NCBI GenBank assembly: GCA_033721095.1
Contig: JAWWBG010000069.1
Coordinates: 1-11,416 of the forward strand
Length of the DNA stretch: 11,416 nucleotides
Direction: 5' to 3'
Source: JAWWBG01 sp033721095
GTDB lineage: Bacteria > Actinomycetota > Nitriliruptoria > Nitriliruptorales > Nitriliruptoraceae
Notes under the pieces: generated by a model
What the model saw: only the letters and a program-made list of their open reading frames with translations
Database searches by the model: none
Told to the model about the DNA's origin: nothing
Position numbers and translations under genes: made by a program
Part shown: positions 6,330 through 11,416 of the stretch, piece after piece
How positions within the stretch are numbered: the stretch's first letter is position 1
Layout of the letters: every line of letters starts with the position of its first letter

Positions 6330-6444
6330 AGAAGACCCCGGTCGCCCAGAGGAGCAGGCCGCCCACGATCACGATGCCGGCGACGAGCAGGAGGATGTCG
6401 GACCACTTGCCGTCGCGGTAGCGGCGAGTCGCGTTGAAGCCCAT
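6328..6444 (-). CDS. 38-residue single-span membrane protein of unknown function
   Basis: I do not recognise this protein. It begins with a polar, basic segment (about 1-15, MGFNATRRYRDGKW), followed by one continuous hydrophobic helix at about 17-38 (from ILLLVAGIVIVGG) reaching almost to the C-terminus. The basic N-terminus predicts a cytoplasmic N-terminus with the tail in or just across the membrane. Its ATG shares a base with the rnhB stop (TGATG), and GAGG lies 7 bases upstream inside the end of rnhB, so translation is probably coupled to rnhB. Base composition matches the neighbours. In mycobacteria and streptomycetes this position after rnhB is taken by a DUF2469 gene, which this protein does not resemble. 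The coupling, ribosome binding site and clean membrane segment argue that it is real; without homologues it remains hypothetical. Confidence 0.7.
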   Translation of the reverse strand: MGFNATRRYRDGKWSDILLLVAGIVIVGGLLLWATGVF

Positions 6445-7124
6445 CAGCCGGCCTCGGCCAGGACCGCATCGTCGGTGTCCGAGGCGCCGTCCTCGTCGAA
6501 GTCGAGGTCCAGGCGTCCCTGTGCGATGCTCGGGAAGCACAGCCGGTGTGCCTCACAGGGCCCGAACCGGTCCAACGCCTCTCGGTGCTCGGCTGCGGCA
6601 TACCCCTTGTTCTGGTCGAACCCGTACTCGGGGTGCCGGCGGTGCAACCGAATCATCGTGCGGTCACGGGTCACCTTGGCGATGATCGACGCGGCCGCGA
6701 TCGAGGCCGAGATCATGTCGCCCTTGATGACGCGCAGGCTCGGCATGCGCAGATGCAGCTGGAAAAGCCCATCGACCAAGGTGAAGTCGGGCGAGGGGTC
6801 GAGCTTGCGAATGGCTGCCTGCAGCGCCCGGATGTTGCCAGCCTGGAGGCCGATCCGGTCCAGCCGCGCCTTGCTGACGCGATGGACACCGACGGCGATG
6901 GCACGTTCTCGGATCTCGTCGAACAGCCGGTCCCGCTGGAGCGGCGACAGCAGCTTGGAGTCGCGCAGCCCCTCGGGGACCTCGGCCGGATCGAGGATCA
7001 CGGCGGCTGCCACCAGTGGGCCGGCCAGCGCACCACGGCCCGCCTCGTCGGCGCCGGCGATCAGGCGAAACCCGCGGCGGCGCAATCGAGCCTCGGGCCA
7101 CCCGACCGGGAACTGCGTGCTCAT
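6444..7124 (-). CDS. rnhB: Ribonuclease HII
   Basis: RNase HII removes RNA from RNA-DNA hybrids and cuts at single ribonucleotides misincorporated into DNA. The 226 residues contain the acidic metal-binding site: D26 and E27 in GADEAGRGALAGP, D118 in LVDGL and D136 in KGDMISA. Also present are DSKLLS at 55-60, the SIAAASIIAKVTRDR helix at 141-155 and HPEYGFDQNKGY at 164-175, all hallmarks of the family. An acidic tail (about 206-226) follows the last conserved segment, R-L-C-F-P-S-I. The ATG at 7124 shares ATGA with the end of lepB and has GAGGA just upstream, at short spacing. It keeps the usual actinobacterial rplS-lepB-rnhB order. Confidence 0.97.
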   Translation of the reverse strand: MSTQFPVGWPEARLRRRGFRLIAGADEAGRGALAGPLVAAAVILDPAEVPEGLRDSKLLSPLQRDRLFDEIRERAIAVGVHRVSKARLDRIGLQAGNIRALQAAIRKLDPSPDFTLVDGLFQLHLRMPSLRVIKGDMISASIAAASIIAKVTRDRTMIRLHRRHPEYGFDQNKGYAAAEHREALDRFGPCEAHRLCFPSIAQGRLDLDFDEDGASDTDDAVLAEAG

Positions 7125-7963
7125 CCGTCCTCGGACGCGGTCTCCCCGGGGGTCGGCGTCCGCTCGACCGGCACGGAATCCGCATCCGGGATCCGACCGT
7201 AGTCAGGCTGGTGGATGGATCCTGCGCGGTCGAACGGCCAGATGGTGATGAAGGCACGGCCGACGACGTCCTCGATGTCGATGAACCCGAGCCCGAACCG
7301 CGAGTCGGACGAGTTCGGCCGGTTGTCGCCGAGGACGAAGAGCTTGCCCTCGGGCACGTCGAACGGACCCGACGATCGCAGGTCCGTGAAGCTGACGTAC
7401 GGCTCGTCGATCTCGACGCCGTTGACGACGACACGTCCCTCGGTGATCTCGATGTGATCCCCGGGCACACCGATGACGCGCTTGACGAAGTCCTGGGCGT
7501 TCGCGGGCACGAGGCCGATGAACTGGCCGATGCCGCGGACGACCTTGGAGACCGCACCGTTCTCGACCGGCGTGATGGTCTCGCCCTCGAACACGATGAT
7601 GTCGCCCCGCTCGGGGTCGTGGAGCCGGTAGGAGAGCTTCTCGACGACGATGCGGTCGTTGATTGCGAGCGTGTCCTCCATCGACGAGGACGGGATGTAG
7701 AAGACCTGGATGACGAACGTGCGGAGAATGAACGCCAGCCCGAAGGCGATCAACAGCAGGACGGGCAACTCGCGGAAGAACGACCGGACGTCCTCGTCGT
7801 CATCGTCCTTGTCGTGGCCCGTGCGGAGCAGCGGCGTGTCGTTGTCGGCACCCGCGGGACGGAACGACGCCGGCGGCGTCGGTCGGGGCGGTCGGGTCGG
7901 GCCGCGACGTTCGGAGAAGGGGTCGATGTCTCGAGGTTCGCCCCCGGGATCATCCGCGGTCAC
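7121..7963 (-). CDS. lepB: Type I signal peptidase
   Basis: Membrane serine protease that cleaves signal peptides from Sec- and Tat-exported proteins on the outer face of the cytoplasmic membrane; the secreted M23 protein in this window would be a substrate. The 280 residues begin with a cytoplasmic Pro/Asp-rich stretch of about 60, then one transmembrane helix at about 66-84. Catalytic box B follows with S94 (IPSSSMEDTL), then box C-D with the general-base K161 (FVKRVIGVPGD), and box E at 211-222 (LGDNRPNSSDSR). The region between boxes is of normal size. The acidic N-terminal extension is longer than in Gram-negative enzymes but common in actinobacteria. The GTG start at 7963 shares GTGA with the rplS stop and has no evident Shine-Dalgarno sequence, so expression probably relies on coupling. 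Confidence 0.96.
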   Translation of the reverse strand: MTADDPGGEPRDIDPFSERRGPTRPPRPTPPASFRPAGADNDTPLLRTGHDKDDDDEDVRSFFRELPVLLLIAFGLAFILRTFVIQVFYIPSSSMEDTLAINDRIVVEKLSYRLHDPERGDIIVFEGETITPVENGAVSKVVRGIGQFIGLVPANAQDFVKRVIGVPGDHIEITEGRVVVNGVEIDEPYVSFTDLRSSGPFDVPEGKLFVLGDNRPNSSDSRFGLGFIDIEDVVGRAFITIWPFDRAGSIHQPDYGRIPDADSVPVERTPTPGETASEDG

Positions 7964-8316
7964 TGGGCTGTCGACTCGCGCTTTTCCTTGATGCGGGCCT
8001 GCTTGCCGACCCGGTCGCGCAGGTAGTAGAGCTTCGCGCGACGGACCCGTCCGCGGCGAACGACCTCGATCTGCTCGATCACGGGCGAGTGGAGGGGAAA
8101 CGTCCGCTCCACGCCGACGCCGAAGGAGACCTTGCGGACGGTGAAGGTTTCACGCACGCCGCCGCCACGACGGGCGATGACGACGCCCTCGAAGACCTGG
8201 ACGCGGGCACGTTCGCCCTCGACGACCTTGACGTGCACGCGCACGTTGTCGCCGGGGCGGAAGTCGGGCAGGTCGTCGCGCAGGTGCGCTTGCTCGACCA
8301 TGTCGAGGTTGTGCAT
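7960..8316 (-). CDS. rplS: 50S ribosomal protein L19
   Basis: L19 sits at the 30S-50S interface of the 50S subunit. The 118 residues show the family segments F-R-P-G-D near 19-23, VFEGVVIARRGGGVRETFTVRK across 41-62, GVGVERTFPLHSP at 66-78 and the basic C-terminal end VRRAKLYYLRDRVGK at 91-105. I chose the ATG at 8316 because AAGGA lies 6 bases upstream and the protein then begins where the family does. The open frame upstream is Pro-rich and unlike L19. A 117-base gap separates it from trmD, and a (GC)5 run sits just before the Shine-Dalgarno sequence. It heads a set continuing through lepB, rnhB and orf38. Confidence 0.97.
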   Translation of the reverse strand: MHNLDMVEQAHLRDDLPDFRPGDNVRVHVKVVEGERARVQVFEGVVIARRGGGVRETFTVRKVSFGVGVERTFPLHSPVIEQIEVVRRGRVRRAKLYYLRDRVGKQARIKEKRESTAQ

Positions 8317-8364
8317 GTCGTGTCCTTGGTGCGCGCGCGCGACGCGGTCCGTGTGAAATCGGGG

Positions 8365-8385
8365 ACCGGCAGGTCCGGCGCCGGT
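8365..8385 (-). promoter_or_regulatory. Inverted repeat in the trmD-rplS gap
   Basis: Minus-strand ACCGGC (8385-8380) pairs with GCCGGT (8370-8365) over a 9-base loop. An overlapping alternative pairs GGACC (8376-8372) with GGTCC (8367-8363), and a perfect palindrome CCGGCGCCGG covers 8375-8384. It lies 48-68 bases after the trmD stop. It could be a terminator without a T-run, or part of an rplS leader; L19 leaders are known in Firmicutes, but I cannot show homology. The two mutually exclusive pairings may be chance in GC-rich DNA. Confidence 0.25.
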
Positions 8386-8396
8386 TGGAGGCGGGC

Positions 8397-8404
8397 AGGG
8401 TATC
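8397..8404 (-). promoter_or_regulatory. Candidate -10 element ahead of rplS (GATACCCT)
   Basis: Minus-strand GATACCCT contains a TAnnnT -10 core (TACCCT) 81 bases upstream of the rplS start. The same octamer occurs at the matching place ahead of rpsP (10506-10513), and both copies are followed by similar C/G-rich bases. No convincing -35 was found at 16-19 bases. Recurrence ahead of two ribosomal protein genes is the main support. Confidence 0.4.
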
Positions 8405-8433
8405 GGCAACAGGAGTGCGTGGTGTGCCGGCGT

Positions 8434-9153
8434 TCAGTCTGCGGGCGCGTCGAGGTCCGGGCGGCGGCGGCGGGTGAGCTGACGCGCCTGGTCGCGACGC
8501 CACTCCTCGATCCGTGCGTGGTTGCCCGACAGCAGGACGTCGGGAACGGCCAGGCCGGCCAGCTCGGCGGGACGGGTGTAGTGCGGGTACTCCAGGAGGC
8601 CGTGGCTGAATGACTCGTCGTCCGGGGATGCCTCGTTGCCAACGACACCCGGCACCAACCGAACGACGGCCTCGAGGATCGCTGCGGTCGCAACCTCACC
8701 CCCCAGCAGGACGTAGTCGCCGATCGAGACCTCGTCGGTGGCGACGGCCTCGTGGACGCGCTCGTCGATCCCCTCGTAGCGGCCACAACAGAACACCAGG
8801 CGTTCCTCGGCTGCCAGCTCACGGGCCAGCTCCTGGTCGAAGGTTCGACCGCGAGGCGTGGGCAGGATCGTGCGCGGCCTGTCGCCGCCGGGCTCATGCC
8901 GCGGCTCGGGCGTCGGCTCGACGTCATTCCAGACCGCTTCGGCCGCCCGGAACCAGACGTCTGCTCGCATGACCATGCCGGCGCCGCCGCCGTACGGGGC
9001 GTCGTCGACACTGCGGTGGCGGTCGTCGGTCCAGTCGCGCAGGTCGTGCACTCGGATGTCGAGCGTCCCGTCGTCGTCCGCCTTGCCGAGCAGCGACGTG
9101 CCCAAGGGTCCGTCGAACCACTCGGGGAAGATCGTGATGATGTCGATCCTCAC
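8434..9153 (-). CDS. trmD: tRNA (guanine-N1)-methyltransferase TrmD
   Basis: Methylates N1 of G37 next to the anticodon using S-adenosylmethionine, preventing +1 frameshifting; essential in most bacteria. The 239 residues start with the typical MRIDIITIFPEWF and show YGGGAGMVM at 54-62, ILPTPRG at 96-102, and the trefoil-knot segments GRYEGIDERV at 124-133 and SIGDYVLLGGE at 143-153. R165, matching E. coli R154, is present, followed by GLLEYPHYTRP at 185-195 and SGNHARIEEWRR at 209-220. The residue I align by eye with the E. coli general base D169 is E180, with D178 and D179 beside it; this looks conservative rather than inactivating. The GTG start at 9153 shares GTGA with the rimM stop. The order rpsP-khpA-rimM-trmD matches the classic operon. 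Confidence 0.97.
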   Translation of the reverse strand: MRIDIITIFPEWFDGPLGTSLLGKADDDGTLDIRVHDLRDWTDDRHRSVDDAPYGGGAGMVMRADVWFRAAEAVWNDVEPTPEPRHEPGGDRPRTILPTPRGRTFDQELARELAAEERLVFCCGRYEGIDERVHEAVATDEVSIGDYVLLGGEVATAAILEAVVRLVPGVVGNEASPDDESFSHGLLEYPHYTRPAELAGLAVPDVLLSGNHARIEEWRRDQARQLTRRRRPDLDAPAD

Positions 9154-9656
9154 GGCAACAGGCCGTCCGGCGGGTCCGCGACCGCCAGGACCAAACCATC
9201 ATCCGTCTCGACGGCCTCGACGAGCTCGTCCGCGGCGGGCAGCAGGAACGTGCCGCCGGATGGCGTGGTGACCTCCAGCAGGTCGTAGCCCGCGGCCACG
9301 GGGAGGTCGATGAGGGCGCTGACGACGCCGACATCCTTGCCGCCCGGCCCCGTGACGCGCGCACCGACCAGCTCGTGGCCCCAGTACGTGTCCGAGTCCG
9401 ACAGGTCGACCGGCTCGGCCTCGACCGTGGCGCCGCGCAGGGACTCGGCGGCGGTGCGGTCGCCGACGTCGGCAAATGTGACGAGGAGACGCCCCTGATG
9501 GGGACGAGCCGCGGCCACGACGTGCGGCGTCCCGTCGATCCAGACACGCACAGCCGGCGCCAGCCGGTCGGGGACATCCGACAGGACGTCGACCGCCACC
9601 TCGCCGCGAAGTCCGTGCGGCTTGATGATCCGGCCGACGGTCACGCGATCAGACAC
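9150..9656 (-). CDS. rimM: 16S rRNA processing factor RimM
   Basis: RimM binds S19 and aids maturation of the head of the 30S subunit, near the 3' domain of 16S rRNA. The 168 residues have the N-terminal RimM barrel at about 4-85, with VGRIIKPHGLRGEV at 7-20, L-V-T-F near 58-61 and L-R-G near 73-75. The C-terminal PRC barrel spans about 90-168, with YWGHELVGARV at 91-101 (the family's Y-Y/W-x-x-D/E-L-I/V-G motif), a Y-D-L-L-E-V strand near 124-129, L-L-P near 138-140 and the closing PPDGLLP. The GTG start at 9656 lies 5 bases after the khpA stop, and its C-terminus overlaps trmD by 4 bases. It has no strong Shine-Dalgarno sequence of its own. Confidence 0.96.
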   Translation of the reverse strand: MSDRVTVGRIIKPHGLRGEVAVDVLSDVPDRLAPAVRVWIDGTPHVVAAARPHQGRLLVTFADVGDRTAAESLRGATVEAEPVDLSDSDTYWGHELVGARVTGPGGKDVGVVSALIDLPVAAGYDLLEVTTPSGGTFLLPAADELVEAVETDDGLVLAVADPPDGLLP

Positions 9657-9661
9657 GATCG

Positions 9662-9901
9662 TCAGTCGACGATCTCGACCAGGACCTTGTCGCCGTCGAG
9701 GCCGCCGGCGGCCTGGACCACGGTGCGCAGCGCGCGAGCCGTCCGGCCACGACGCCCGATCACCTTGCCGACGTCATCAGCAGCGACATACAGGTTGAGC
9801 ACCAGACCGCGGCCGTCCTCCTCGACCTCGACCCGAACCTCGTCGGGCTCGTCGACCAGCTGCTTGGCGCAGAACAACAGGACATCCTCGGCGCGGCTCA
9901 T
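9662..9901 (-). CDS. khpA: KH-domain RNA-binding protein KhpA
   Basis: A small single-KH RNA-binding protein. In Gram-positive bacteria KhpA often pairs with KhpB (EloR/Jag) and influences cell elongation and sRNA binding; here the partner is not in the window. The 79 residues form one type II KH domain with the diagnostic GxxG loop G49-R-R-G52 in VGKVIGRRGRTARAL, preceded by an acidic beta strand region at about 21-39. The size is typical. Its ATG shares ATGA with the rpsP stop, and a strong Shine-Dalgarno sequence (GAGGAGG, 7 bases upstream) is encoded by the last codons of rpsP. Location between rpsP and rimM is the conserved Gram-positive arrangement. Confidence 0.96.
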   Translation of the reverse strand: MSRAEDVLLFCAKQLVDEPDEVRVEVEEDGRGLVLNLYVAADDVGKVIGRRGRTARALRTVVQAAGGLDGDKVLVEIVD

Positions 9902-10401
9902 GCCTCGACCTCCTCGGTGTCAGCGGACTCTTCGGCGGCGTCGTCGGCAGCCTCCGGAGCGGCCTCGGCGGGCGTCTCCTCGGACGCGTCAGCCTCCGGG
10001 GTGGCTTCGTCTGCCGGGGCAGCATCGTCAGCCGCCGGTGCGGGAGCGGACTTGGCCTCGGCCTCCGCCTCGAGGCGGGCCCGCGCCTTCTTGTTCAGCT
10101 TCTGCTTCTCCGGCTGGGCGGACCGGTCACGCTTGGGGGCGTCACCCGGCTTGAACTCCTCCCAGGCGCCCGAGATTCGCAGCAGCTTCTCGACGGCCTC
10201 GGTGGGCTGGGCGCCGTGCTGGAGCCAGTGGACGGCCCGCTCGTTGTCGATGCGGATGGTCGAGGGGTCGTCCAGCGGGTGGTACTCGCCGATGATCTCG
10301 ATGAACCGCCCGTCGCGGGGGGCACGGTGATCGGCGGCGACGACGCGGTAGTGCGGTCGTTTCTTGGTGCCTTCACGACGAAGGCGCAGCTTGACAGCCA
10401 T
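9898..10401 (-). CDS. rpsP: 30S ribosomal protein S16 with long Ala/Glu-rich C-terminal tail
   Basis: S16 binds 16S rRNA early in assembly of the 30S body. The conserved core is residues 1-80: VKLRLRREGTKKRPHYRVV at 3-21, then ADHRAPRDGRFIEIIGEYHP at 23-42 and W-L-Q-H-G-A-Q-P-T near 59-67. The protein is 167 residues, about twice the E. coli length. After a basic linker at about 90-110 (QKLNKKARAR) comes a low-complexity tail of Ala, Glu, Asp and Pro to the end. Extended S16 tails occur in other actinobacteria, so this is not a sequencing error; the frame stays open and overlaps khpA by 4 bases. I chose ATG 10401 because the protein then begins M-A-V-K-L like the family. The Shine-Dalgarno sequence is weak, with another ATG out of frame 4 bases upstream. 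Confidence 0.96.
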   Translation of the reverse strand: MAVKLRLRREGTKKRPHYRVVAADHRAPRDGRFIEIIGEYHPLDDPSTIRIDNERAVHWLQHGAQPTEAVEKLLRISGAWEEFKPGDAPKRDRSAQPEKQKLNKKARARLEAEAEAKSAPAPAADDAAPADEATPEADASEETPAEAAPEAADDAAEESADTEEVEA

Positions 10402-10472
10402 GCATGGACTCGTTGATCGGGGTGACCGGGACCCGCAGGTTCGGGCGGGCAGGAGCCACCGTGAGGGGTGTT

Positions 10473-10500
10473 GCATCCGGGGGCCGGTGCCCGAGGATGC
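10473..10500 (-). terminator. Stem-loop between ffh and rpsP
   Basis: Minus-strand GCATCC (10500-10495) and GGATGC (10478-10473) form a 6-bp stem, with a possible inner CGGG-CCCG pairing. It starts 20 bases after the ffh stop codon. No T-run follows. It is either the ffh terminator or, if the GATACCCT element just upstream is a -10, the very 5' end of the rpsP leader. The rest of the 118-base gap shows nothing else I can name. Confidence 0.35.
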
Positions 10501-10505
10501 GGCGA

Positions 10506-10513
10506 AGGGTATC
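10506..10513 (-). promoter_or_regulatory. Candidate -10 element ahead of rpsP (GATACCCT)
   Basis: Minus-strand GATACCCT sits 7-14 bases beyond the ffh stop and about 105 bases ahead of rpsP. It is identical to the octamer ahead of rplS (8397-8404) and carries a TAnnnT core. Any -35 would fall inside the last codons of ffh; none is convincing. Confidence 0.4.
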
Positions 10514-10519
10514 CGACCC

Positions 10520-11416
10520 TCAGTCCTTCGACTTCGGAGCGGGCGTCAGGCCCGAAAAACCACCCATGCCGGTCCCGCCGGGAAGTTGGCCGGACTTGGC
10601 CATCTTGCGGACGGCCGCTGCCTGGGCCATCTGGCCGCGGGCTCCCTTCGCCTTCATGCCCTGGGTGCCAGCCATCTTCGAGACCGACTTCATCAGCTTC
10701 TGGACTTCCTTGAATTGCTTGATCAGCCGGTTGACTTCCGCCACCGACGTGCCCGAGCCACGCGCGATGCGCTTGCGACGCTTGCCACCACCCTGGGTCA
10801 GCAGCTTGATGTTGGTGCGCTCGTCGGGGGTCATCGACCGGATGATGGCCTCGACGCGCGCCATCTGGCTGTCGTCGATGTCGAGGTCCTTCATCTGCTT
10901 GCCCATGCCCGGCAGCATCCCGAGCAGCCCCTGCAGCGGCCCCATCTTCTTGAGCATCTGCATCTGCTCGAGGAAGTCCTCCAGCGTGAACTGCCCCGAC
11001 AGCACGGCCGCCTCGGCGGCGGCTGCCTGCTCCTCGGTGTAGGCCTCCTCGGCCTTCTCGATGAGCGTCATCACGTCGCCCATACCGAGGATCCGCGACG
11101 CCATCCGATCGGGGTGGAACGCCTCGAAGTCCTCCAGCTTCTCCCCGATCGAGGCGAACTTGATGGGCTTGCCCGTTACCTCCCGGACGCTGAGCGCCGC
11201 CCCACCGCGGGCGTCGCCGTCGAGCTTGGAGAGGATGACGCCGTCGAACCCGACGGTGTCGAGGAAGGACTTGGCGACGTTGACAGCCTCCTGGCCAATC
11301 ATCGCGTCGATCACGAAGAGGGTCTCGGCGGGGTTGACGGCGTCCTTGATGGCCCGGGCCTGGCCCATCAGCTCCTCGTCGATGTGCAGGCGCCCGGCCG
11401 TGTCGACGATGACGAC
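10520..11416 (-). CDS. ffh: Signal recognition particle protein Ffh, C-terminal part (gene runs off the window)
   Basis: Ffh with 4.5S RNA forms the bacterial signal recognition particle, which takes ribosomes making membrane proteins to FtsY and the Sec translocon. The last 298 codons are present; the frame is open at base 11416, so the N domain and the G1-G2 motifs lie outside. Seen from the window edge are the G3 motif DTAGR (residues 5-9 of the fragment), the G4 region SKLDGDARGG (63-72) and the GEKLEDFEAF segment (91-100). The methionine-rich M domain follows (about 130-245), with MQMLKKMGPLQGLLGMLPGM and the RNA-binding RIARGSGT (206-213). A Gly/Ala/Met-rich tail ends in Lys-Ser-Lys-Asp. 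The ffh-rpsP adjacency is the normal bacterial order. Confidence 0.98.
   Translation of the reverse strand, partial: VVIVDTAGRLHIDEELMGQARAIKDAVNPAETLFVIDAMIGQEAVNVAKSFLDTVGFDGVILSKLDGDARGGAALSVREVTGKPIKFASIGEKLEDFEAFHPDRMASRILGMGDVMTLIEKAEEAYTEEQAAAAEAAVLSGQFTLEDFLEQMQMLKKMGPLQGLLGMLPGMGKQMKDLDIDDSQMARVEAIIRSMTPDERTNIKLLTQGGGKRRKRIARGSGTSVAEVNRLIKQFKEVQKLMKSVSKMAGTQGMKAKGARGQMAQAAAVRKMAKSGQLPGGTGMGGFSGLTPAPKSKD

Noticed and set aside
5033..6331. Plus-strand open frame of 432 codons over comM and yraN
   Set aside because: It is antisense to two well-supported genes, with low-complexity composition and no recognisable domain.
8330..8341. Alternating GC run before the rplS ribosome binding site as a Z-DNA or slippage element
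   Set aside because: It is too short in a very GC-rich genome to be distinguished from background; similar GCGC runs occur elsewhere, for example near 2239-2247.
1..11416. CRISPR array, tRNA/rRNA genes, insertion sequences, toxin-antitoxin or defence island
   Set aside because: I found no regularly spaced repeats, tRNA-like cloverleafs, terminal inverted repeats with a transposase, or small gene pairs of that type. The region is a conserved housekeeping block.

Overview
The window is high-GC chromosomal DNA from an actinobacterium. Every gene I can support lies on the minus strand, so transcription runs from base 11416 towards base 1. Read in that direction the order is ffh (partial), rpsP, khpA, rimM, trmD, rplS, lepB, rnhB, a 38-codon membrane ORF, yraN, comM, dprA, xerC, a whiG-type sigma factor, an M23-fold secreted protein, and rpsB (partial). 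This is the classic actinobacterial ffh-to-rpsB block. Remembered Streptomyces and Mycobacterium loci have nearly the same order, including whiG plus an M23 protein next to rpsB in Streptomyces. The DUF2469 gene that normally follows rnhB in mycobacteria and streptomycetes is absent, as is the extra gene found near xerC in mycobacteria. With the high GC, this suggests a deep-branching actinobacterium (for example a Nitriliruptoria-like lineage), but that placement is inference.

Layout. Bases 9150-10401 hold rpsP-khpA-rimM-trmD, joined by 4-base overlaps or a 5-base gap: ribosomal protein S16, a KH RNA-binding protein, the 16S maturation factor RimM and the tRNA m1G37 methyltransferase. Bases 6328-8316 hold rplS-lepB-rnhB-orf38, again with overlapping start and stop codons. 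After a 108-base gap, 3345-6219 hold yraN-comM-dprA, the DNA-processing and transformation set. xerC (2340-3227), the sigma factor (1461-2219) and the M23 protein (648-1367) follow as single genes separated by about 90-120 bases. A 229-base gap with hairpins precedes rpsB. These genes serve translation, protein export and signal-peptide removal, R-loop or primer removal, DNA uptake and chromosome-dimer resolution.

No mobile element, CRISPR array, tRNA, rRNA or obviously foreign gene is visible, and I see no convincing new multi-gene system. The observations most worth following are: (1) an uncharacterised 38-residue single-span membrane protein coupled to rnhB; (2) an M23-fold protein that keeps its metal ligands but appears to lack both catalytic histidines; (3) an identical GATACCCT octamer in the two gaps ahead of the ribosomal protein genes rpsP and rplS, which looks like a promoter element; (4) a structured rpsB leader; (5) a long Ala/Glu-rich tail on S16; (6) Glu at the position aligned by eye with the catalytic Asp of TrmD. 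Regulatory calls were made by eye and are low confidence.
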